Source of the DNA: Roseiarcus sp050013915
GTDB taxonomy: Bacteria > Pseudomonadota > Alphaproteobacteria > Rhizobiales > Beijerinckiaceae
Length of the DNA: 19,716 nt
Direction: 5' to 3'
Assembly (NCBI GenBank): GCA_050013915.1
Contig: JBEKEI010000082.1
Location: 1-19,716 of the forward strand
The notes beneath the pieces are model-generated. The model was not told the origin of the DNA, ran no database searches, and saw only the letters and a program-made list of their open reading frames with translations. Position 1 is the stretch's first letter, and the number at the start of each line of letters is the position of its first letter. Shown in pieces: positions 14,057 through 19,716 of this stretch. Both the position numbers and the translations under genes were made by a program.

Positions 14057-15358
14057 ATGCGCAGGGAAACGATTTCGATCCATGGCGGCTTCCGGTGCGA
14101 TCCCGCGACGAGGGCGGTCGCCGTCCCGATTCACCAGACCGTCGCCTACGAATTCGACAGCGCCGACCATGGCGCGGCGCTGTTCGATCTCGAGGCGGAA
14201 GGGTTTCGCTACTCGCGCATCGCCAATCCGACCACCGACGTTCTCGAACGGCGCGTCGCCGAACTCGAAGGCGGCGTCGCCGCACTCGCCACGGCGTCCG
14301 GTCAGGCGGCGCTGACTTATGCGTTTCTCACGCTCGCCGACCGCGGCGGCAACATCGTCACGACGCCCCAGCTCTACGGCACGACCCATACGTTGCTCGC
14401 CCACACCCTGCGCCGCAACGGCGTCGAGGCGCGCCTGGCGCCGAGCGACCGGGCCGCGGCGCTCGAGGCGCTGGTGGACGACGACACACGCGCGCTGTTC
14501 TGCGAGAGCATCGGCAATCCTGCCGGCAACATCTGCGACCTCGCGGCGATCGCCGAGGTTGCGCATCGCCATGGCCTGCCGCTGATCGTCGACAATACGG
14601 TGGCGACGCCGATCCTCTTGCGGCCGATCGAGCACGGCGCCGACATCGTCGTCCATTCCCTGACCAAGTTCATGGGGGGCCACGGCGTCGCGATGGGCGG
14701 CGCGATCGTCGACGCCGGCGTGTTCGACTGGGCCGCGCACGCGACGCGCTTCCCGATGTTCAGCGAGCCCGACGAATCGTACCATGGCCTCGTCTACGCC
14801 GAGCGATTCGGCGCAGAGGCCTATGTGGCGCGCGCGCGCGGCGTCTATCAGCGAACGATGGGCGCGGTGCTGTCGCCGATGAGCGCGTTCCTTCTGCTGC
14901 AGGGCGTCGAGACGGTCGCCCTGCGGATGGAGCGCCATGTCGAAAACGGCCGCAAGGTCGCCGAATTCCTCCGCGCCGATCCGCGCGTCGCCTGGGTCGC
15001 CTATGCCGGCTTCGAGGACAGTCCGTATTTTGCGCTCGCGCAGAAATATCTCGCCGGCCGCGCCTCCTCGCTGTTCACCTTCGGCGTCGTGGGCGGCCTG
15101 GAGGCCGGCAAGGCGTTCTACGACGCGCTGAAGCTCGTCAAGCGCCTCGTCAACATCGGCGACGCCAAGTCGCTGTGCTGTCACCCCGCCTCGACGACGC
15201 ATCGGCAGATGACCGCGGAGCAGCAATCGCGGGCGGGCGTCCGACCCGAGACGATTCGCCTCAGCGTCGGCATCGAGCATGCCGGCGACATCATCGAGGA
15301 TCTCGATCAGGCGCTTGCCGCCACCCAGGTGCGCGCTCGCCCGCTCGCGGCGGAGTGA
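14057..15358 (+). CDS. metY: O-acetylhomoserine (O-acylhomoserine) sulfhydrylase MetY
   Basis: A 433-residue PLP enzyme of the Cys/Met metabolism family, making homocysteine from an activated homoserine and sulfide. The PLP lysine is Lys204 in HSLTKFMGGHG. Other family marks are YSRIANPTTDVLERRVAELEGG, LYGTTHTLL and LIVDNTVATP. The near-C-terminal stretch KSLCCHPASTTHRQMT, then ETIRLSVGIE, is the usual substrate-binding block. Its length (about 430 rather than 390) and the YGTT block fit the MetY group better than MetB/MetZ. A homoserine acyltransferase gene begins 6 bases downstream, giving a two-step route to homocysteine in one operon. Confidence 0.9.
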   Translation: MRRETISIHGGFRCDPATRAVAVPIHQTVAYEFDSADHGAALFDLEAEGFRYSRIANPTTDVLERRVAELEGGVAALATASGQAALTYAFLTLADRGGNIVTTPQLYGTTHTLLAHTLRRNGVEARLAPSDRAAALEALVDDDTRALFCESIGNPAGNICDLAAIAEVAHRHGLPLIVDNTVATPILLRPIEHGADIVVHSLTKFMGGHGVAMGGAIVDAGVFDWAAHATRFPMFSEPDESYHGLVYAERFGAEAYVARARGVYQRTMGAVLSPMSAFLLLQGVETVALRMERHVENGRKVAEFLRADPRVAWVAYAGFEDSPYFALAQKYLAGRASSLFTFGVVGGLEAGKAFYDALKLVKRLVNIGDAKSLCCHPASTTHRQMTAEQQSRAGVRPETIRLSVGIEHAGDIIEDLDQALAATQVRARPLAAE

Positions 15359-15364
15359 GCCGCG

Positions 15365-16390
15365 ATGCCATCCGCGCCGGAGCGCCGCGCGGGCGCGACC
15401 GTCACTCCCCTCGACGCCCGGCGCGAGCGACGGGCGCGCTCCGCGGCGACGCTCGACGTCGGGCTGCTCAACAACATGCCCGACGCGGCGGTCCGCGCCA
15501 CGGAGCGTCAGTTCGCTCAGCTGCTCGCCGAGGCGGCCGGCGCCATCGACGTGAGACTGCGCCTCTATGCCCTGCGCGAGATTCCGCGCGCCGCCGAGGC
15601 GCGCGCCGCGATGGCGCAACGCTATGGCGACGCGGACCGGATCCGCGCCGAGGGCGTCGATGCCCTGATCGTGACGGGCGCCGAGCCGGTCGCGGCCGAA
15701 CTCGATCAGGAGCCCTATTGGCGCGCGCTGACCGACGTGATCGACTGGGCCGACAGTGGTACGGTCTCGACGATCCTTTCGTGCCTGGCGGCGCACGTCG
15801 GCGCGCTGCACAGGGACGGCGTCGCGCGCCGGCCGTTGGCGGTCAAATGCTCGGGCCTGTTCGCGTTCGAGACGCGCGCGCGCCATCCGCTGGTCGCGGG
15901 CCTCGGGCGGTCGATCACCGTCCCCCATTCCCGCCACAACGGGCTGAGCGAGGCCGATCTTGTGCGCCACGGGTTCGAGGTTCTGACCGCGGACGCGGAA
16001 ATCGGCGTCGACATGGCGGTCAAGCAGACGCGCAGCCTGTTTGTCTTCCTGCAGGGGCACCCTGAATACGAGGCCGACACGCTCGCGCGCGAATATCGGC
16101 GCGACATGGTCCGGTTCCTGCGCGGCGAACGGCCGATCGCGCCGGCCACGCCGGCAAACTGCCTGTCGCTCGAGGCCGAACGCGCCCTCGCCGAATTCGC
16201 CGCGCGCGCGCGCCGCGCCCCGCGGCTAGAACTGCTGCGCGAAATGCCCGCGGCGACGCCGGCCGGCGCGCAAGCGTCCCGGCGGCGGGCGGCGGTCGGG
16301 CTCTACGCCAATTGGCTCGGGTTGGTCGCCCGCCGCAAGGCCGCGGCGCGCGACGCTGCGCCGATTGCCGCCGCCGGCGGGCGCGTCTAG
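15365..16390 (+). CDS. metA: MetA-family homoserine O-acyltransferase
   Basis: A 341-residue enzyme with a glutamine-amidotransferase-like fold that activates homoserine with an acyl-CoA. Family blocks are LNNMPDAAVRATERQF, VTGAEPVAAELDQEPYW, the nucleophile Cys140 in ILSCLAAHVGAL, KCSGLFAFET, PHSRHNGLSEADL, and His232 and Glu234 in FVFLQGHPEYEAD. It belongs to a divergent MetA branch: the residue that separates succinyl (Gly) from acetyl (Glu) users in studied MetA proteins aligns by eye with a Val. The acyl donor is therefore uncertain. The last 40 or so residues are an Arg/Ala-rich tail. It lies between metY and a flavin reductase gene 14 bases downstream. If the symbol metA implies succinyl transfer, treat it as a family name only. 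Confidence 0.82.
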   Translation: MPSAPERRAGATVTPLDARRERRARSAATLDVGLLNNMPDAAVRATERQFAQLLAEAAGAIDVRLRLYALREIPRAAEARAAMAQRYGDADRIRAEGVDALIVTGAEPVAAELDQEPYWRALTDVIDWADSGTVSTILSCLAAHVGALHRDGVARRPLAVKCSGLFAFETRARHPLVAGLGRSITVPHSRHNGLSEADLVRHGFEVLTADAEIGVDMAVKQTRSLFVFLQGHPEYEADTLAREYRRDMVRFLRGERPIAPATPANCLSLEAERALAEFAARARRAPRLELLREMPAATPAGAQASRRRAAVGLYANWLGLVARRKAAARDAAPIAAAGGRV

Positions 16391-16404
16391 AAGGACCGTG
16401 GCGA

Positions 16405-16956
16405 ATGGCAGATCTGGAGAGCCCGATCCTCGATGCGCGGACGATGACGATGAGCGGCGCGACGCCTGCGGCCGATGGCGCGGCCTTCCGGCATGCGATG
16501 CGCGAATTCGCCAATGGCGTGGCGTTGATCACGACGGCGAGCGGGTCGGTCCGGGCCGGCTGCACCGCGACCTCGTTCTGCTCGCTGTCGCTCGAACCGC
16601 CCACCCTGATCGTCTGCATGGCCCGGACGTCCTCCACTCTGGCGATGCTGAGCGCGACCCGCGCGTTCGGCGTCAGCGTCGTCGCCGGCGCTCACGAAGC
16701 GCTCGCCGACCGCTTCGCGGGTCGCGGCGGCGAAAAGGGCGCCGCGCGTTTTGCCGACGCCGAATGGATCAAGTTGGCGACCGGCGCGCCGCTGCTGCGC
16801 GACGCGCTCGCCGCGATGGACTGCACGGTCGAGGAGATTCTGGAGCGTCATACCCACGCGATCGTCATCGGCCATGTCGCCGCCGTGCATCGCGGCGCCG
16901 GCGCCGGCGCGCTCGTCCATTGGCGCGGACGCTACCAGCCGCTCGACCGGGGCTGA
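16405..16956 (+). CDS. Flavin reductase family protein (FMN-binding split barrel)
   Basis: A 183-residue protein of the flavin reductase-like (DIM6/NTAB) group, which usually reduces FMN or FAD with NAD(P)H to feed an oxygenase. Characteristic parts are FRHAMREFANGVALITTASG, GCTATSFCSLSLEPPTLIVC, FGVSVVAGAHEALADRFAG and the terminal HWRGRYQPL. ATG 16405 is chosen because AAGGA lies about 10 bases upstream; a further Met lies downstream near 16444. No oxygenase partner is encoded in the window. It is 14 bases after metA and 9 bases before the acyl-CoA synthetase gene, so co-transcription with both is likely. Confidence 0.85.
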   Translation: MADLESPILDARTMTMSGATPAADGAAFRHAMREFANGVALITTASGSVRAGCTATSFCSLSLEPPTLIVCMARTSSTLAMLSATRAFGVSVVAGAHEALADRFAGRGGEKGAARFADAEWIKLATGAPLLRDALAAMDCTVEEILERHTHAIVIGHVAAVHRGAGAGALVHWRGRYQPLDRG

Positions 16957-16965
16957 GCAGGCGGC

Positions 16966-18759
16966 ATGGGCGAATCGTCCGCAGCCGCCCGGTCGCCAGC
17001 CGCGACGCCCGCGCGCGACTGGATGCGCGCGACCGCCGCCGCCGCGCGAGCAGCCGAGGATCCGACGCGAATCTTCCCCGTCGTGATCAGCGAACTCGGC
17101 GCGCGGTTCGGCGCGAGGCCCGCGCTGGCGAGCGATCGCGAGACGCTGAGCTTCGCCGCGCTCGCCGCGCGCATGAACCGCTACGCGCGCTGGGCGCTCG
17201 CCCGGGGCGTCAGGCCCGGCGCCGCGGTCGGGCTGCTGATGCCCAACCGTCCCGACTACCTTGCGATCTGGCTCGGGGTGACGCAGGTCGGCGGCGTCGT
17301 GGCTCTGCTCAACACCAACCTGACCGGCGCCGCGCTCGCCCATTGCATCGCGGCAGCCGCGCCGCGCCTCGTCATCGTCGCCGCCGAACTCGCGCACGTC
17401 TTTGATGAGGCCGCGGCGCATCTGGCGCTGCGGCCCGAAGTGTGGCTGGACGGCGAATCGGGGTCGGGCGGCGCACGGCTCGATCTCGCGATCGGGGAGT
17501 TCGACGGCGCCGAACTGGCGGGCGCGGAGCCCGTCTCCGTCCGCCAGGACGATCGCGCGCTGCTGATCTACACCTCCGGGACGACCGGTCTGCCCAAGGC
17601 GGCCAATGTCAGCCATCGTCGCATCATGACCTGGACCCACTGGTTCGCGGCGCTCGCCGACATGCGCGTCGACGACCGGATGTACGACTGCCTGCCGTTG
17701 TATCACAGCGTCGGCGGGATTGTCGCAATTGGCGCGCCGCTGGTCAACGGCGGCTCCGTCGTGGTCGAGGAGCGATTTTCCGCGCAGCGATTCTGGGACG
17801 ACGTCGTCCGCTGGGATTGCACGCTGTTTCAGTACATCGGCGAACTCTGCCGCTATCTCGCCGCGGCGCCGCCGCACCCGCTGGAACGGGCGCATCGATT
17901 GCGGCTCGCCTGCGGCAATGGCCTCGGCGCGGACGTGTGGCGCCGGTTCCAGCATCGATTCGCGATTCCGCGCGTCCTCGAGTTCTACGCCGCCACCGAA
18001 GGCAATTTCTCGCTCTACAACGTCGAGGGCAGGGTCGGCGCGATCGGCAGGATTCCGGAGTTTCTCGGCCTGCGCAAACCGGTCGCGCTGGTGCGGTTCG
18101 ATTCCGACGCGGGCCTGCCGGCGCGCGGCGCCGACGGCTTCTGCATCCCCTGCGCGGTCGACGAACCCGGCGAAGCGATCGGGCGGATCGGCGCCGATCC
18201 CGTCGCGCGCTTCGAGGGTTATGCCGGCGGCGTCGACGACGAACCGAAAATCCTCCGCGGCGTCTTCGCGCCGGGCGACGCCTATCTGCGCAGCGGCGAT
18301 CTCATGCGCATCGACGGCGACGGTTTCTACCATTTCGTCGATCGGATCGGCGACACCTTCCGCTGGAAAGGCGAGAACGTCGCGACGCTCGAGATCGCCG
18401 CGACGCTGCGCGGTTGCCCCGGCGTCGTCGATGCCGCCGTCTACGGCGTCGCCGTCCCAGGCGCCGATGGGCGCGCGGCCATGGCGCTGCTGACGGTCGC
18501 GGGCGAACTCGACCTCGTCGCGCTCGCCCTCGGCGTGCGCGCGCTGCCGACCTACGCGCGACCCCTGTTCCTGCGGGTGACGCGGGAGCCCGAATTCACG
18601 TCGACGTTCAAGCATAGAAAGCGTCACCTGGCCGAACAGGGCTTCGATCCCGACCGCATCGCTGAGCCGCTGTATCTCTTCGACCGGACGCGGGACAGCT
18701 ACGTAGCGCTCGATCGCGAGACGTTCGAGAGGATAGGCGGCGGCGCGATGCGGCTGTGA
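16966..18759 (+). CDS. Long-chain or very-long-chain acyl-CoA synthetase, FATP type
   Basis: A 597-residue AMP-forming ligase that would activate a fatty or other carboxylic acid to its CoA thioester. The P-loop-like motif YTSGTTGLPKAANVSH begins near residue 202. The adenylate-binding block FYAATEGNFSLYN is near 340, and YLRSGDLMRIDGDGFYHFVD is near 440, followed by RIGDTFRWKGENVAT. The YAATEGN block, DTFRWKGENV and the terminal TSTFKHRKRHLAEQGFDP mark the FATP/SLC27-like subgroup (FadD6-like). The first 30 residues are Ala-rich and less conserved. It ends the metY-metA-reductase run and converges on the DUF2147 gene. The substrate is unknown. Confidence 0.9.
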   Translation: MGESSAAARSPAATPARDWMRATAAAARAAEDPTRIFPVVISELGARFGARPALASDRETLSFAALAARMNRYARWALARGVRPGAAVGLLMPNRPDYLAIWLGVTQVGGVVALLNTNLTGAALAHCIAAAAPRLVIVAAELAHVFDEAAAHLALRPEVWLDGESGSGGARLDLAIGEFDGAELAGAEPVSVRQDDRALLIYTSGTTGLPKAANVSHRRIMTWTHWFAALADMRVDDRMYDCLPLYHSVGGIVAIGAPLVNGGSVVVEERFSAQRFWDDVVRWDCTLFQYIGELCRYLAAAPPHPLERAHRLRLACGNGLGADVWRRFQHRFAIPRVLEFYAATEGNFSLYNVEGRVGAIGRIPEFLGLRKPVALVRFDSDAGLPARGADGFCIPCAVDEPGEAIGRIGADPVARFEGYAGGVDDEPKILRGVFAPGDAYLRSGDLMRIDGDGFYHFVDRIGDTFRWKGENVATLEIAATLRGCPGVVDAAVYGVAVPGADGRAAMALLTVAGELDLVALALGVRALPTYARPLFLRVTREPEFTSTFKHRKRHLAEQGFDPDRIAEPLYLFDRTRDSYVALDRETFERIGGGAMRL

Positions 18760-18835
18760 CGCCGGCGGCTCCGCGCGGGCCGCGACGAATTCGCGACGAC
18801 GTAAGACCGGGCGAGCTCGCGCGGCGCTTCGAGCG

Positions 18836-19264
18836 TCAGGCACGCGTCCAGCGCGCCGTCTTCGAGATGAGGCCGCCGAGAATCCAGCCCTCAGTCAGCA
18901 GTTGATCGCCCGTCAGCGTCATCGTCACGGAAAACGTCATGTTGCGTTGCGGGTCGTAGGCGGTTCCCGACCAGACCTTGGGGGCCGAAGGGCTGACGTC
19001 GAACCACAGTCTGTCGCCGACCTTTTCGCCCGAGGCGGGATCACGAATCCAGGTGTTGGTCGCGCAGAGCTTGCCTTCGCGGAAAGCCAGGACGACCCGC
19101 GCCTCGCCGTCGCCGCGCTTCCAGGCGCCCAGGCGCGGATCCGGCGCAGGGGCTGCTTCGGCGTTGGAGGCGAGGAGATCGACGGCCATCAGCGCCGCGA
19201 CCCCGAGTCCCGACATGATGGCGCGACGCGAGAGTTCGGGCGATCCGTCGCGGCTTCGGTTCAT
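18836..19264 (-). CDS. Exported DUF2147 family protein
   Basis: A 142-residue protein with an N-terminal export signal: SRRAIMSGLGVAALMAVDLL, then an AEA-like cleavage site near residue 38. The twin arginine (SRRAIM) makes Tat export possible, though the usual Phe is Ile. The mature part fits DUF2147: LGAWKRGDGEARVVLAFREG, KLCATNTW, GDRLWFDV, WSGTAYDPQRNMTFSVTM and EGWILGGLISKTARWTR. The family is thought to be a small beta-barrel of unknown function, near the membrane or periplasm. It lies 3 bases after the carrier-protein gene, on the same strand, so the two form an operon. Confidence 0.8.
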   Translation of the reverse strand: MNRSRDGSPELSRRAIMSGLGVAALMAVDLLASNAEAAPAPDPRLGAWKRGDGEARVVLAFREGKLCATNTWIRDPASGEKVGDRLWFDVSPSAPKVWSGTAYDPQRNMTFSVTMTLTGDQLLTEGWILGGLISKTARWTRA

Positions 19265-19267
19265 GTC

Positions 19268-19525
19268 TCACGCTCCCCGCAGCCGGACCACGAGCGCCCC
19301 GATGGCGCTGATCGTGCGGAAATTGTCCGGATGGAGATCCGCGTCGGGAATGGCGATGTCGAAGGCCGCCTCGACCGAGAGCATGAGCTTGACCATGGCC
19401 ATCGAATTGAGCCCGGAATCGTAGAGATCGGATTCCGCGCGCGCCGCGGCGAGACCGGCCTGATCGGGAGCGGCCTGACGGACGAGTTCCGAAATGCGGC
19501 TCGTCATGTCGATGCGGTCCAACAT
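19268..19525 (-). CDS. Small acyl/aminoacyl carrier protein
   Basis: An 85-residue phosphopantetheine-binding protein. The attachment site is Ser41 in DLYDSGLNSMAMVKLML, followed by the acidic helix SVEAAFDIAIPDADL and FRTISAIGALV. It differs from fatty-acid AcpP, which has DSLDTVEL. It looks more like the small stand-alone carriers served by SerRS-like amino acid:[carrier protein] ligases in rhizobia. That resemblance is from memory of the family, not from a search. ATG 19525 is preferred since GGAGAG lies about 8 bases upstream; a GTG at 19543 and an ATG at 19507 are alternatives. DUF2147 follows by 3 bases. The cognate ligase is not in the window. Confidence 0.85.
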   Translation of the reverse strand: MLDRIDMTSRISELVRQAAPDQAGLAAARAESDLYDSGLNSMAMVKLMLSVEAAFDIAIPDADLHPDNFRTISAIGALVVRLRGA

Positions 19526-19621
19526 CGTCTCGGCTCTCCGCACGGCGCCGGCGCGCTCCGGCCGGCCTTTTCCTCGAATGCGACGCTTTCTATAAACCCT
19601 GCCGCCTAATTTTCGGTGAAC

Positions 19622-19643
19622 CCCGGCGCTTCGGGACGCCGGG
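19622..19643. repeat. Hairpin upstream of the carrier-protein gene
   Basis: CCCGGCG (19622-19628) and CGCCGGG (19637-19643) pair perfectly around an 8-base loop. There is no T-run on either side. It lies in the 191 bases between the carrier-protein gene and the window end, where no gene is seen. It could be an intergenic palindrome like those near urt, or the end of a transcript entering from the right. Confidence 0.35.
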
Positions 19644-19716
19644 TGGCCGCAACGTGTCGTTAACCAGGCGACGAGCGCGTTCTCGATTTCCTCGGAAAAA
19701 TGGGCGACTGCTTTGC

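Noticed and set aside
13976..16060. 694-codon open frame on the minus strand opposite metY and metA
   Set aside because: It covers two recognised genes and a promoter region in antisense, with no family resemblance.
16387..18843. 818-codon open frame on the minus strand opposite the flavin reductase and acyl-CoA synthetase genes
   Set aside because: It spans two clear + strand genes and encodes a compositionally biased product with no recognisable motif. It is an artefact of high GC.

Overview
The window is high-GC DNA, dense with genes, with the codon bias and gene content of an alphaproteobacterium. The urtABCDE layout, a DUF992 protein, a ruvCAB operon and a metY-metA pair point to the order Hyphomicrobiales (Rhizobiales). 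The genus is not resolved. Placement is inferred from gene families, not from a marker gene. No rRNA, tRNA, CRISPR array, insertion sequence or phage gene was seen.

Left part (1-4885, + strand): the end of urtA, then urtB, urtC, urtD and urtE, a urea ABC importer of the branched-chain amino-acid (HAAT) class. The last four genes are packed by ATGA overlaps or a 4-base gap. A 232-base gap with three strong hairpins separates urtA from urtB. No urease gene follows. About 650 bases without a firm gene come next, holding GC-rich inverted repeats and one possible small gene.

Middle left (5536-8399, - strand): a secreted DUF992 protein, then a two-gene sugar or polyol catabolic unit made of a xylose-isomerase-like TIM-barrel protein followed by a Gfo/Idh/MocA dehydrogenase. 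A nine-C run on the + strand lies just upstream of the first of these.

Copper locus (8508-11124): a CsoR repressor and a Cu(I) P1B-type ATPase are transcribed divergently. The gap holds two TACCC/GGGTA-type inverted repeats. One sits exactly between a plausible -35 and -10 of csoR, so copper-responsive autoregulation can be read directly from the DNA.

DNA repair (11138-13804, - strand): ruvC, ruvA, an unrecognised four-helix membrane protein gene, and ruvB. All are joined by 4-base ATGA overlaps, so the extra gene is built into the Holliday-junction operon.

Right part (14057-18759, + strand): metY (O-acylhomoserine sulfhydrylase) and a MetA-family homoserine O-acyltransferase, which make homocysteine by direct sulfhydrylation. 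A flavin reductase and a FATP-type acyl-CoA synthetase follow with very short gaps. Converging on these are an acyl/aminoacyl-type carrier protein and an exported DUF2147 protein (18836-19525, - strand).

Most of the window is ordinary chromosomal content. The items most worth a second look are the membrane gene inside ruvCAB, the csoR-copA operator layout with a possibly leaderless csoR, the hairpin cluster inside the urt operon, and the small carrier protein whose enzyme partner is probably just outside the window.
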